Source: Cryptococcus deneoformans JEC21
Taxonomy: Eukaryota; Basidiomycota; Tremellomycetes; Tremellales; Cryptococcaceae
NCBI RefSeq assembly: GCF_000091045.1
Contig: NC_006694.1
Coordinates: 446,001 to 510,000, forward strand
Reading direction: 5' to 3'
Length of the DNA stretch: 64,000 bases
Shown piece after piece: positions 21,820 to 33,700 of this stretch (position 1 is its first letter; each line of letters begins with the position of its first letter). The notes beneath the pieces were generated by a model, which saw only the letters and a list, made by a program, of their open reading frames with translations, ran no database searches and was not told the DNA's origin. Both the position numbers and the translations under genes were made by a program.

Positions 21820-23400
21820 TCAAAGATTCCTCCGCTTGACCAAATTCGCCAACCACATCTTCCTCAACGGTTCTCGCTTGATAGCGAGATACGTATCAGC
21901 CGCCGCTACATTCATTTCAAACTCTGCCATCACCTCTACCATATCCTCATCGCGCATTTCCGACTCTTGCAGTTGAAGTTGCAACAAAGCTTCAGTCCTT
22001 CTTTGTGCTTCAGTCAGGCCTGCCACAGCCATTTCGGGCGCTTGTAACGTCAAGTTGGGAGCGGACCCGGGGGTGGGAGGGGTATAGGGTTTGATACGTA
22101 ATCCCGGTGGTGTTTGGAGAAGAGTATGGTCGAGCATGGCTGGTGTAGATGTGGAAAATTCGGGAGATTGTTGGTCGCCTTGATTTCCTGATCCAGCGTT
22201 GGGTCCACGGCCCGGATTTCCCGTATCCAGATGAGCAGGGTTACCCGTATTCTGCATGGAATAACCGAATGGTCCATTTTGATGCATGCCGCTTAGCTGA
22301 TGGGTGATCATTGGGCGGGACGAGGTACGCGGCTTTTTGGGAGGGCTACCCTGTGGTATCATGTGATGTTGCTGAGAGGAGCCGTTTAAGAGTGAAGGAT
22401 CAAACGGCATGGTACGCTTCTGTGGAAGGAAAGCTTGTGACTGCGGGAAAAAAAGTTAGTATTCTATTGTATAGATTTTATGAAATTGTACTTACTCCGT
22501 TGGACAATCCAAATGATCCATCAAAATCCCCCTCGCCGCCTCCCTGTTCTCCGCTTTCCCAACTAAATACATTATGATCAGTCTGCATTGAAGTAGCTCC
22601 AAGTTGTACAAGCCCATTTCCGTTCACCGGATCGTGCATTCCTGGGTGTCCATGGGGATGATGTTGACTGCTCGACATTGGTGTCATTTGTCCATTAGTT
22701 GGCAAGCTGCTATGCGAATGTTGCCTGCTCAAGTGACCTACTTGGGCCATAGTTATCGGTTGCGGAACTTGGGCCATTTGGGCAGGAGTTGAGGTATTGG
22801 GATTGGGAGTGCTTAGATTCATCAAGCTGGACGAGGAAGAAATGGAAGTGTGACGAGTTTTGGTGTTTCGCGGAGCCCTGCGGCAGGAATCATTGGCGCA
22901 GAGGATGGCGAGTGAGTCGTAATGTGGGAGATGAATTTTGCGGTATTTGTATGCGTCCATTTCCTACATAGAGTCAGCTTGGATGTTATGAAGGTGGCTT
23001 ACCTTTTCGGCATTCATCCACGCCTCTGGAGAAGCGGACAGTCTATGAGTGTTGTGATCCCACGAAAATCCAGGTAGAACCTCCATTTCCTTGACCAGAC
23101 GATAATCCCTTTGCAGCTGTAGTACGTTAATTGTAGCACCGACATGATGAAACCTGGACCCACCCTCTGCCATCTGCTCCTACAAGCCTCTGGGGTTTTT
23201 GGCCCACCCACAAAGTTTGAATTTTCGAGCAACCGAGCGGCCTCTTTCCATACCTCAGGCTTAAAACCGTTATCTACCGTGCGGCCAGTATCCCGTTCAC
23301 GCAACAAGACGTCAACAAGGATATCGGTATCCGAGTCACTCCAATGGGCTGAACGTTTGCGGTCTTTGGGAAAAAAAGGCTCATTGGAAGGCGTTGACAT
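21820..23400 (-). CDS. Myb/SANT-like DNA-binding domain protein, candidate transcription factor
   Basis: Exons 23164-23400, 23003-23116, 22496-22963, 21820-22440; 479 residues. The N-terminus (about 18-130) fits the Myb/SANT-like domain (Myb_DNA-bind_3): SAHWSDSDTDILVDVLLRE, GFKPEVWKEAARLL, a W-R-L-Q-RDYRLVKEM helix, FSWDHNTHRLSASPEAWMN and KYRKIHLPHYDSLAILC. The remaining 350 residues are low complexity, rich in Ser, Gln, His, Pro and Asn, with a PPKKPRTSSR basic patch likely to be a nuclear localisation signal. Near the C-terminus a predicted helix (TEAQRRTEALLQLQLQESEM) may dimerise. The domain is shared with proteins related to PIF/Harbinger transposons, but no transposase or terminal repeats are present. 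Confidence 0.8.
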
Positions 23401-24011
23401 GATTACGGTGTCCGTGGAACAAGAGAAAAAAGGGGACCGGAAATGTACGACCGGTGCTTAACGACTGAGCGATAAGACGGCCACTTCGTCCCTAGGCGAG
23501 CAGAGGGCGTGTAGAGAGGAGGGGGTGCTTGGGATTGTGGATTCTGAGGAGGTCAGATCTTGAAGAGACCTGATGATCTAGAGCTGCGTGGGCGCAGAGT
23601 GAGCGGGACGGCCGCAGCAGACAGGAATTGAGGCAGACGTACTAGGGACATCTACAGCACCAGACTCTTGCCCGCCTATAGATATTGCTGCCGGTCTGAG
23701 GGGATCGAGTACGTGCAGCTGTGGAGTCGAGCTGCTGGCTATTGAAAGTGACAACGGATTAACTAAAGAGTGAAGAACACTGGTGATCATTATTACATAC
23801 TCCCGCAAGGCTTCCCGCGATAATCACACATCACATTTGCATCATTCCCTCCGTATCCCTATACTCTCACCCATCCCATATACCATCCTCGAAATCCATA
23901 CAGAGTATCTCCAGCAGCTCTGGCAACTGCTCTGTGAAAAAACAAGTCCGAAAAACGGTCCAGTACCGGTTAATATAGCTCAATCTACCCACTCGCCTGC
24001 TCTCTTTAACC
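23401..24011. promoter_or_regulatory. Divergent intergenic region Myb-SANT gene / SSL1
   Basis: 611 bp between starts, probably holding 5' UTRs and both promoters. No coding signal with splice logic was found. Confidence 0.4.
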
Positions 24012-25757
24012 ATGCCTCTCGATCTCAACTATGCACCAGGGTCTGAAGATGAAGAGGAGGACAACATCGATGACGAGGACTTCCCAGGCCCATCTTCACG
24101 GAGGCAAGCTAGAGGAGCTGCTGGAAAGGGCAAGGGCAAGAACAAGGACGTAGGTACTCAGTCGCTACCTGATGGCTCTCATTTGACAAGCTATCCGATC
24201 AGACCGGAAGGCAGGCTTGGGAAGGGGAGTACCAGAAGTCATGGGATATCGTTCAAGAGGATGAGAGCGGCTCCCTAGAGTCTGCCGTAGAGACTCTGCT
24301 TGCACGAGGCAGACGGAAAAGGTGGATTTGTTCTATTACGCCTCTGAAAGGATAAGGCTGACCTGCACCGCAGAGCGTTGATGTCAGATACTCCCGTGAG
24401 ACGGTCTATTATCCGGCACGTGTTCATTATCATCGACTTGTCAGAATCCATGTTAGATAAGGACTACCGGCCGACAAGGTACATGCTTCACAAGTACCCG
24501 CTCTCGGGGGTCAGCGATACTGATCTTTTTAACCAGATTCGAGGTCATCCTAGGATACCTCCGAACATATGTCGTCGAGTGGTTTGATCAGAATCCTCTA
24601 GGCCAGATCGGTGTCATTGCCATGCGTGATCGATTATCAGAAGTCTTGATACCCATGGGAGGCAAGTTTATCCCCCCTCACACTTGCCGTAGCTCTCAAC
24701 TGAACGTTACAGCCTCCAATAGGAAGTCCCGAAGAGATTGTTCGCGCCCTTTCGGACAAGCGTAAACTCGAACCGTCAGGCGAACCGTCCCTCCAAAACG
24801 GTCTTGTCATGGCCAAGGGCGGTATGGCCCATTTACCCTCTACCTCTTCCCTTGAAATCCTCGTCATCTTCTCCGCTATATCCACCGCCGACCCCGACGG
24901 ACCGATCACTATTCACAATGTGCTCGATACTCTGGCAACAGGGCATATACGTACATCCATCCTCTCTCTCTCGGGAGAAATCAAGATTTGTAAACAAATT
25001 GCCGAGCGGACGGGAGGTAAATTCGGTGTAGCTCTGGATCAAGAACATTTAAAAGATTTGTTATGGGAAACTATCCCTCCGCCCGCGACGACCATCGCAC
25101 CCGTCACAGCCAATGTCCGTTCAGCACTCGCCGCTGGTGGCCGTGGTCCGAACCAAACAGGGGAGCGAGCGCCTGCAGGCGATCTCATGGTGATGGGGTT
25201 CCCTATTCGCTTACCCCTTGGCGGAGAAACAATGTGTGCCTGTCATGGGTTGTTGAGAAAGGGAGGATATCTCTGTCCGAGATGTGGGAGTAAGCTTTGT
25301 GATGTACCGACGGATTGTGAGGTATGTGGGTTGATGGTGGTTAGCAGTCCCCATCTCGCTCGAAGGTAGGTCACTTCATGTTTGATTGAAACATGGTTTT
25401 GCTGATCGAACCGCGAAAAAAAAAATTTAAAAAAAATAGCTTCTGGTTCTTATTCCCTGTGGCCAATTATGGTCCATTATCTATCGAGGATGTGGTGGAA
25501 TCGAGCGAGACATGCTTTGGGTGTGATAGCGAGTTTTCCGATGTACGTCTCTTTGACTCTCTTAATCATCTTTTGAAAAACTATGTATCGCTAATCAAGA
25601 GGTCAAGGCTACCGCGATCAATGCTGGCGTAGCCCAAGTTGAAGATGGTGTGAGCCCCACGGGACGGTATAGATGCGCCAAGTGCAAGCATGATTTCTGT
25701 GCCGACTGTGATCTCTACATCCACGACACACTACACACCTGCCCTGGGTGTTCGTAA
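24012..25757 (+). CDS. SSL1: TFIIH core subunit Ssl1/p44
   Basis: Core TFIIH subunit that activates the XPD helicase in transcription and nucleotide excision repair. Exons 24012-24149, 24191-24321, 24374-24478, 24537-24661, 24723-25365, 25440-25542, 25602-25757; 466 residues. After an acidic N-terminus come [19 protein letters not shown], the vWA-like domain ([52 protein letters not shown]), zinc-binding [20 protein letters not shown], and the C-terminal C4/RING-like [26 protein letters not shown], ending CPGCS. Intron 4 (24662-24722) must start with GC to keep frame. The L-A-R-S-F-W-FLFP junction across intron 5 matches the family. Confidence 0.95.
24662..24722 (+). other. GC-AG intron in SSL1
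   Basis: The donor reads G|GCAAGT, the preferred context for GC-AG introns, and the acceptor is CCAATAG. Phase arithmetic (499 coding nt before, phase 1) and the restored [12 protein letters not shown] junction both require it; the nearby GT at 24668 gives the wrong frame with every acceptor I tried. Confidence 0.75.
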
Positions 25758-25994
25758 TAGCCAACCCCCCCTCTTGAACTTGGAACATGAGAAACAGTAT
25801 AATGCATAATCACCACACCGTTACCAATTGATACACACTAGATCATACAGATGCATGTTTTCGTTACAAATAATAGAAAGAAAAAAGAAAAAGAAAAGTC
25901 CGCTGTCGTACATGGATCGTCCGTATACTATGCTATACTGAAAATCATCAAGCACTATGCTGCTGTTATCCATGACACAAAATGTCCGCTTGCG

Positions 25995-28452
25995 TTAAAC
26001 CAAGAGTCCACCCATTATCATCCCAATCACCATGACTCCCATCCCAACTACCGTCTCCGCCCCCATCCTCCTGGGCGCGGCACTACTCGACCCATCATCA
26101 CTCACGTTACTCCCCCCCCCATTATTCCCTACTGCGATACTACTAACCGCGCTGTTATCCACACTTATCACGGGCACATCCATCACCTCGTACGCGCTGC
26201 TATTCGCCAAACCCAAGTACTGCGGTGCACCGGGCTGAAGGAGTGCAGGGGTGGCAGAGTATACGTACGTGGGGGTTGGGAATGTCGGGTCTGGGAGGAC
26301 GGCGTTGGGCAAGGCGGTTTGAAGGGTGGTGGTGAGCGATAGGGCGGCGATGGAGGTGGGTGTAGGCGAGTTACCGTCGGCGGTAGAGGTGGTGATGGAG
26401 TTGTAGTCATCCGTAGAGTTGCTGGCGACGGATGTGGATTCAAGTGGGAGGAAACCGACCAGCGGCGCTTGTTTCCCGTTGATTCCATAGCTGTTTTGAG
26501 CGATTACGTGTAGTGTCAGCAGCTGGCAAAATCGCACAAATCAATGTAGAAAATAAATCAAAAAAATCACCTAAAGATAGTATACACATTCTTTAAAAAC
26601 GGAGTACCCAGTTGCCAATCAATCCCGTCGCCTGTCGCGGGCTGAGCGATAGGCCAAGCGAGACACATGCTTGACTGTGCGATACCGGCATAAATCCAAT
26701 CAGACGGCTGGAGCTGGATGTACCTCCCACTATACGATTTTTTTGCTCGTTAGCACAATCTTATTTAGTAATCATAAAAAAACACGGGCGTACCCGAAAG
26801 AGAATCCCAAAGTCATTCGAGTATTACAAGGCACCGCCCATTGACCTTCTGATACTTCTCGCGCATCAGTGATCAAGCGAAACAGCTTGACCACATCCTG
26901 CTGTGGTCCCGCGATACCGTTAAACCCTGCATCAAGCAAGGCCACGGAGCCGAGGCCGATCGAGGCGTAAGACGAGTTGATACCGACGTCTGTACCGTTC
27001 ACAGTCACGCTTTCAAGGTCGAGTGCCCAGTAAAGGTATTCTTCTTGGGATAGTTCGGAAACGGTCGAGGGGAAAGCGTCGAGTTGGGATTCATCGCTCC
27101 GTTTACGTTGTGCGTCGGAAGTAGATGCCGCTTCGCTGTTCTCGCTCGTCGACGAAGCTGATAGAGTACCAGTGCTCGCCGTGAGAGCTTGCTCCTCTGT
27201 AGCCGTATCATTCGCCGAGACAGGTTGCCCAAAAGGCACCACATCATGCCACTCGATATCCCCTACCGTCCTGCCTGATCCCTCGGTATCATCGACATAA
27301 TAACTCGACAGGCCACCCAAAGTGAGCGAGCCGATAGATGGCCTGTAGCGTGATGATGCAGAGGCGGCGGCTGAAGACGAGGAAGAGGTGGAGGTTGAAG
27401 AGGATTTGATAGGGGCGGACAAGGCGAGTGCGAATACAGGGTAAGGCAGGTGTGGTGTCCGTACGAGGTTTTCGAGAAGAGTGGGAAAGTAAGCCGGGCG
27501 GGATGCGCTGGCTGTAGACGCGCTCGCGGTCCCCGTCGCATTGGACACTGTCGAAACAGATGTTTCATTCGCGAGACTGCTACTGCTTGTAGAAGCAATC
27601 GTATTTGCCTGTTCATGCTTTTCAAAAAGCACATGCGTCAAAGTAGATAATCTCGGGAAACCCAGGCCGAGAATCCCAGAACTCTTTTGACTGCTCAGCG
27701 TCAGATTCGTCGCATTGATCATCCCAAACACTTGGCCTTGCAGCACACTGTCTCCCAGGATGATCGTCTCTGTCGCCAAGAAGCCAGATGCGACTGTCCC
27801 GTCCGCATAGCTCGTATTCCACACTGTCTGATTCGAGTCGATCGATTCGAAACCGGCAGAATGCTTGGAGACGTCATAGTATGGGTTCGTCGTGGTTCCA
27901 AGTGATGTAGGACAATGGGAGCCGCACAAGGTGGAGGCGAGGAGGATATCGGACGAGGCGAGGTCTAATTGGAGAGGGTAGGTGGTCGGCGGTGAACCTA
28001 TTGACACGGGCACAACAAACGTGCTTCATTGGTTTTTTCGTCCCATCAACTTGATGTCTTTATTTATTTGTGACAACAACTCACTTTTGGCTTGTCCCTA
28101 AAGGTAGCAGAGTACCATTATCTGACCGCTTGACCATCCCCCGATCCTCTCTTCCGACCAAATCGAGCTCCACACCGCCTACACCCACAAACGGCGGCGG
28201 TGTACTCCTCCTCCTCCTCTCCACGGACCTCTTGCGCGCACTGGCTTTCCGTATCAGTTGTTCGCCATGACCACGATCCCGAGTGATTGCGCGTTCGGGC
28301 ATGTCTACTGCCTGGCGAGTAGCGGCATGATGGACTGATTCGGGCGAGAGGCCATTGTGCGAATCGGTATTATCGAGGGTAGCGACGGTAGCGACGGTAG
28401 CGAAGGAAAGGGGGAGGATGGAGAGGACGGTGAGGATATGGGGTTTGACCAT
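25995..28452 (-). CDS. Aspartic-protease-like (A1 fold) secreted protein, probable GPI anchor
   Basis: Exons 28085-28452, 26794-28023, 26571-26729, 25995-26490; 750 residues, phases close. A signal peptide (residues 1-19 of MVKPHILTVLSILPLSFAT) is followed by a basic propeptide with RKRS and RRRR sites, then the pepsin fold: VPVSIGSPPTTYPLQLDLAS, SYADGTVASGFLATE (flap), GILGLGFPRL, GSLTLGG, ALLDAGFNGI and DWQLGTPFLKNVYTIFSYG. The first catalytic motif is DLA (Asp143) and the second DAG (Asp487) instead of D-T/S-G, so activity is doubtful. Long Ser/Thr/Ala-rich inserts interrupt the fold. The C-terminus is a Ser/Gly linker plus a 20-residue hydrophobic end, typical of GPI attachment. Confidence 0.85.
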
Positions 28453-28903
28453 GTTTGTTTAGGGAATGGTCGGTAGGGTGTGTGTGGAAAGATGTTATAT
28501 GGACATGCGAGTGATTGTATAGCGAGAAGAATTGTAGAGTTTTTTTTTCCCCGCGATGCGCGATTGAAGGCGGTGAAGGCGAAAGTCGCAGCAGCTGTGT
28601 CGAGCTGTGAGTCTGTTGTGGAATGGGTCGTGCCGTGGTCCGGATGGCTGAGGGAGTGTATGCGTATGCTTGTGGGTGATGGATTTCGAGTGCCGGGGAT
28701 GTTATACAATGGACGGTGAAGAGGAAAACGACAAGGCGGGTTCGAAATAACAAGCGCGCGGCGCGTAACAACAATCAAGTCTTGCATGTTCTCTATTCCT
28801 TCTCTACCACTCGCAAACCCACAGCCCTGGACGTTATGCGATGCATTACAATAAACCCGTACTTATGCACACTCTCAACAGCGCTCAACCTCCCCACACC
28901 TCT
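28453..28903. other. Intergenic region between aspartic-protease-like gene and VPS55
   Basis: 451 bp. Both flanking genes are on the minus strand, so this holds the protease promoter and the VPS55 3' UTR. Open frames here are not supported by any domain. Confidence 0.4.
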
Positions 28904-29672
28904 CTAAAACTCTTCCTCGTTACCGCCTCCAAACCATCCGGCGTAGACTAGTATCGTGCCGTAGACGAGCATACCGCCCGCAATCGACATCCAGCAAGCA
29001 GCGGGCTGGATCAAGGCAGAGTGGGTGAGTAGCAAGGGGAGGGAAAGACCGGTCATCTACGTTGTCCCATGCATTGCAGGAAATTTACGAATCAGCGGTG
29101 AGGCTTCTCTACTGACGTATAGTTTCGAGGGATGGATCCAAGGGGGAGCCAAGGGAGGTACGTACCACAAGCATACCGGTGAGGAAGCGGCCAAAGTCGA
29201 TATAGGCAGAGTTGAATTCTGGAGAAAGGTCGTCGGCCGAGGCGCAGCGAGAGCATATCCAGTTGGGGAACGGCGCGAGGATGAATGTGAGGGCTGGTTC
29301 GTGTGGGTTCAGGTTAGCCATTCGGTGCGCCCATGCAAGATGTGTGTAGAACAGAATGCGGGGGCTTGGTCAGGAGATGTGCCAAAACGTACCGACAAGG
29401 AGGGGCAACCAGTTTGCCCAGAGCGCACACGACAGGATGACCAGCAGGAAACCTGCGGCCAGGATGAATGAGAGAAGGATGACGGCTGTGTTTCCGGTTG
29501 CGTAAAAGGTCGGGGGGTAGATGTGGCCGCATTCGATATGGGCCGGGAGATGTGCGGATGTGAGAGGGGGGGTGAGAGTGGTGACGAGTGGTGACGAGAG
29601 AGGTGATGAGAGAGTGAGCGGGGGAGACAAAGAGGGATGGACGGGAGACGTACTTTTGAGACCAGCTGTCAT
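28904..29672 (-). CDS. VPS55: Vps55/LEPROT family endosomal membrane protein
   Basis: Small four-helix membrane protein that, with Vps68, acts in late endosome-to-vacuole trafficking. Exons 29654-29672, 29393-29485, 29166-29293, 28904-29056; 130 residues, the family length. Transmembrane segments: KTVILLSFILAAGFLLVIL, WLPLL-ALTFILAPFPNWIC, FGRFLTGMLVV-TGLSLPLLL and MSIAGGMLVYGTILVYAG. The family signature F-x-LAP-x-PN-x-IC is present, as is a D-L-SPEFNSAYIDFGRF loop. The first coding exon is 19 nt. Alternative ATGs further upstream (to 29735) would add residues unlike the family. Confidence 0.93.
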
Positions 29673-30108
29673 GGCTTCTTGGACGTGGCTGGGATAACGG
29701 CGATGGTGATGATACAGAGCCAAGAATGTGTCCAACGATACATCTCATGTCCGACGTCACCCGTAGGCTCGCGGAGGTGGAGGCTCAACAGGCACGCCAG
29801 TGAGGCACGCAGAGCAGTACAGGTGATTTAGGCATGAGGGGTGGAGTTTAAAGGAAAAGGGTCAACTCATACTCAAGTCACTATGGGCAGACTAGAACGA
29901 TGGGGGGTGTTAAATGCACTTTGGATAACTGCAATGTGAACTGGGTTATAACAAGCGCTTCACCCGTGGAAGCTCGATCCTGCAACGATTACTTTGGATT
30001 ACTTTAGATTACTTTAGATGCTTTGGACAACTACTCTAGCCCCGCAACACCCAATGCAATGCCCATACATCTCCAGCGCCAAGACGCCGCCGTCTAGAAA
30101 ACATGTGT
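29673..30108. other. Intergenic region VPS55 / NDUFA13
   Basis: 436 bp holding the VPS55 promoter and the NDUFA13 3' end. It contains a short tandem motif (ATTACTTTGG, ATTACTTTAG, ATTACTTTAG, variants of one decamer, near 29989-30018). No gene seen. Confidence 0.4.
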
Positions 30109-30634
30109 CTAGAGAACAACGATGGTGTTTGGCGTATATCTCGAGCTGTTGTAGGTGCGCTTGCCAGCCTGTCTCGATTCGTCAGCCACCGCGGGCGCCA
30201 AAAAAAAAGTCGAGACGCACCTCCCACCCGGGATAGTCCTTCATAATCTCCTTCTCCCTCGCCAGGGCGGCCTGCTGGCGCCTGTACGCATCCCTGTCCT
30301 GCTCGGCAAGAAGAAGCGGGACGACGTTGATCCTTGACCACGCCTTTTCGCGCTTGAGCTCACTGCGACGCACACATCAGCCCGCTGCCGCCGCTGGAGA
30401 AAACGCAACATGCACGCACCGCTTCTCGACGTTGCCCTGGCCGAGCCTGTAGAAGCCGAGGGTGCAGATGGCAAAGACGCCGCCGAAGAGGACGGCGCCG
30501 GAGGGACCCTTGAGGGGGAGGTTGCGCTTGTACCTGAGGGTCTCGTAGCCCCCCGGCGGGGGCATGTCCCTGGGCGGGTGAGCGGCGTGGCGTGCGTGGG
30601 CGCAGAGTACTCACTGCCTGAATCCGTGCGACAT
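30109..30634 (-). CDS. NDUFA13: Mitochondrial complex I subunit NDUFA13/GRIM-19
   Basis: Accessory subunit of the complex I membrane arm. Exons 30615-30634, 30420-30569, 30221-30362, 30109-30168; 123 residues. Hallmarks: MSHGFRQDMPPPGGYETLRY, then KGPSGAVLFGGVFAICTLGFY as the single membrane helix, then the charged helix ELKREKAWSRINVVPLLLAE and QDRDAYRRQQAALAREKEIM, with YPGWE near the end. The first coding exon is 20 nt. Only 134 bp separate its start from WDR24. Its presence means this organism has a proton-pumping complex I, unlike Saccharomyces. Confidence 0.95.
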
Positions 30635-30768
30635 GGTGATGTGGATGTGGATGCGAGTGGGCGGAAACGGCGATATGGCGGGGGGATATCTCCGCGAGTT
30701 TTTGCGGAATTTCTCCCGGTGGTATTACAACTTGGCGCTGCGAGTGTGCGCCGTACTGTGCGACGACG
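30635..30768. promoter_or_regulatory. Compact bidirectional promoter NDUFA13 / WDR24
   Basis: 134 bp between start codons, the shortest divergent spacing in the window. Transcription start sites of both genes must lie inside it or overlap. Confidence 0.5.
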
Positions 30769-33700
30769 ATGAATCGCTTCGCAAACGCATTCTCAGCGTG
30801 AGCACTCTTCCCCCCGCGCCCGCACACGCTCAGCCCCCACAGCGCAATCCCCACCCCCGCCAGCTCAGACGCCGTCTCCCTCTACTCCCCCGAGCCCGCC
30901 TTCCCCCCCGCCACAGCCAGAGACGACAGGCATCCCGCGCCCGTATACGACGACCCCAGGTCCCCGCACCACGCCGCAGGCCATGCAGCCCGCCAGCCCG
31001 CCCGCCCACACACCCGCCCCGCGTTCCTGCGCCACCTGACAGACGACGGCCCCCGCTCGCAGGCGTCCACCCCGCGCGGCAGGAGCGAGAGCCGCGAGCG
31101 GGACAGGAGCGTGCGCGTGAACCTGATGGCCGCCGCTGCCACGACGGCACGGCGCGGGTGGGGGATGAGCTCGGCGACGGGCACGACGAGGATGAACAGG
31201 ATGGCCGATGGGCCCGATGGAAAGTACGCCGTCGGCGGCGGTCAATGTGCGTCCTCTTGTGATTTCTGCCGCCCAGACTGATCAGCCGCCAGTCTTGCGG
31301 GTCTTTCAGGTCAGCGACCCCTGCAGTGGCTCGTCCACGCCGATCATACAGGAAGATCCAAAGGAAAGAACGTTGCTCGCGAGAGGACAGGGCGGAGCGA
31401 CCATATCCGAAGTCGTCAATCTCTGGAAGAGCAACTGGCCCGTCGGCAAGGGTGTGAATGATGTTAATTGGGGTGTTGCCGGTAAGCCGCTTTACTGACC
31501 CGGGACATTCTATCCAGCTAAAAGACAAACTCCAAAACCAGCATGGGACCACAAACTGGTGACTGCCGCTCCCAATGGTAATTTCATGCTTTTCGACGTT
31601 GAAAAGGGCAGACTCGAAAATGAAATATCGAGCGGTTCCTTTCGACCCCTCAACTGTGCCCAGTTCTGCCACCAGCCGTCCTATTGCCACATGGTCCTCA
31701 TCGGCGGAGCCGACGGCAACATCAAACTGCTCGACCTTCGGACCGGCGACCCCCCCTCGCGTCGGCCTCTCCGTCACAGCTCCGCCATCACTTCTTTATG
31801 TTTCTCACCAACCGATGCCAGCTCATTCGTGATCGGTCTAGACGACGGTACGATCAAGCGATACGATTGGCGTATGGCCGGGAAACATCTGGGTACAGTG
31901 TATGGTGCGCATGGAAGCAAGGCCGTCATGGATCTAAAGTGGAAATTGGGGGATGATTCAATAGGCGGAGCAGGTGCAGGTTGGCTGGCCAGTGCAGGTG
32001 CCAACAAGATTGTCCAGGTGGGTAGAGAGAAAAGCCTTTATTACAAGAGCTGACAGATGGTAGATTTGGGATATGAACCAATCATGGGAAAAAGCCCCCA
32101 CTGCCACCCATTCTCTCCATACTGCCCACCCTGTCCGCCGAATCGCCTGGCGACCCGATCACCCGACCGAGCTCCTCGTCATCCCGCTCACCCAACCGCT
32201 CTCATCCTCAAACTCTCTCGATCCGGCTTTACCCGCCCCACCGCCACCCACCCCACCACCGCCACCACATTCACTCTCCGTTTCCTCCGCCTCCACCAAC
32301 AAGTTTAACATATCCACCACGACGCCGGACGAGACGACCATGGATGACGATTCTGCACGCCTTGAAATCTGGCACGTGAGGAGACATTATATCGCCAAAT
32401 ACGCCATCCCATCGCAGGACGGGGTGGCTGTCGATGCGTCTTGGAGAGGATCCGCGGGACTCGTCGTCACTTTCCAAAATGGCGGTTTTGCACAACTCGA
32501 TATTCCTAGAAAGCTGAATAGTGGCTTGCTGCCCCTCCCGCTGGATCAGATACCGAGACAGATTGCGGGATGGAGTGCAAAGGGGGATTTGTATTTTGCC
32601 ATTGACAAATTCAGAGCGGGTGAAGTCCCATTCGACGATCTGCAAGTTTTTTTTTTTTTTTTTTTTTTCTTTTAAACATACTGACTTTAAAGAGTTAGGA
32701 AACCAGAATATGCAAATCACTATGAACGTCTCGGCCGACCGACCCATTCCCTCTCCGACCCGCCCTACATCCCTCTCCAGACAATCGGATCGCTCGCGCT
32801 CCCCGACACCGACCCATCCGAATTCGCCTTTCTCGCCAGCTGGTACCGCCTTGAAGGCAGTATACCTGCCGATCTGTGTGCGTGGAATCGGGATGTGGCG
32901 AAATGGTGTGGGAGGGAGGATGATGCCCGATTATGGGGGTTTGTGAAAGGGTTGTTTGAAGAGTTTATGCCTCTGCAGGAAGGGATGGAGGCGACGTTTG
33001 TGAATGATGTTTGGGGGAGGGCAGGTAAGGCGTTGGCGGCGACGACGACGACGACAATGACGATGACGCCGCCCAATGTCTCGCCGAGGGGTAGACATGC
33101 TCGCCTGCCGCCAGACGACGAGCGAGAAAAAAGAGCGCACAGGATACTACCCACCTACGCCGGTATCCCCCTCGAACGGATCACCCCACCCGCATCGCCG
33201 ACATCCAACCCGTCTGAAATCTCTGAGCGTACGCCCGACAGCGACTCTGGTTCCGACGACGAGATTTACTCTGACGAACAGTCTGAATCGGTCAAACCCC
33301 GTCGTTCGAAATTCGTATCGTTTATCGAGCCGGGTACGTCTAGTCTTGGACTCGATTTATCGTCGGCAGCAAACCGTCGACGTTCAAGTTTTTCGTCGCA
33401 AGAAGGGTCACCCGTGTTTGAGAAGACGACGAAGAAGAAGCAGCAGCAGCAGGGAGAGACATCGCCTATCGCCATCACAAACACAAACACGAACCCTTCG
33501 GCCGGTACCATCTCCCACCCAAATAGCGCTAGCAAAAAATCCACCCTCTCCAAAATCGCATTCACCCCGCGCCAACACTCCCACCCCCACCCCCACCAGC
33601 ACCAGCACCACCAACACCAACTTGTATCTTCCTCCGACTGGCCCGATCCGTATGGTATCATCCCCGACCAGGTGCTTACCAGCGGTACCATGACTTCCAC

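Noticed and set aside
21820..23400. Active DNA transposon around the Myb/SANT-like gene
   Set aside because: No transposase, no terminal inverted repeats and no target-site duplication were seen in the flanks.
28375..28405. GGTAGCGACGGTAGCGACGGTAGCGA tandem repeat as a minisatellite element
   Set aside because: It encodes the Ala-Thr-Val repeats at the end of the aspartic-protease-like signal peptide; only three units.
28738..28760. GGGTTCGAAATAAC, another possible tRNA B-box
   Set aside because: The last bases do not match the B-box consensus and there is no paired acceptor stem.
30830..31777. Minus-strand open frame of 315 codons
   Set aside because: It lies antisense to WDR24 exons 2-4 in a GC-rich block; its translation is Arg/Gly/Ala-rich with no domain, while the plus strand gives conserved propeller repeats.
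33590..33630. CACCCCCACCAGCACC repeat as a regulatory or CRISPR-like array
   Set aside because: It is a coding His/Gln/Pro low-complexity tract in WDR24 exon 6, with no spacers.
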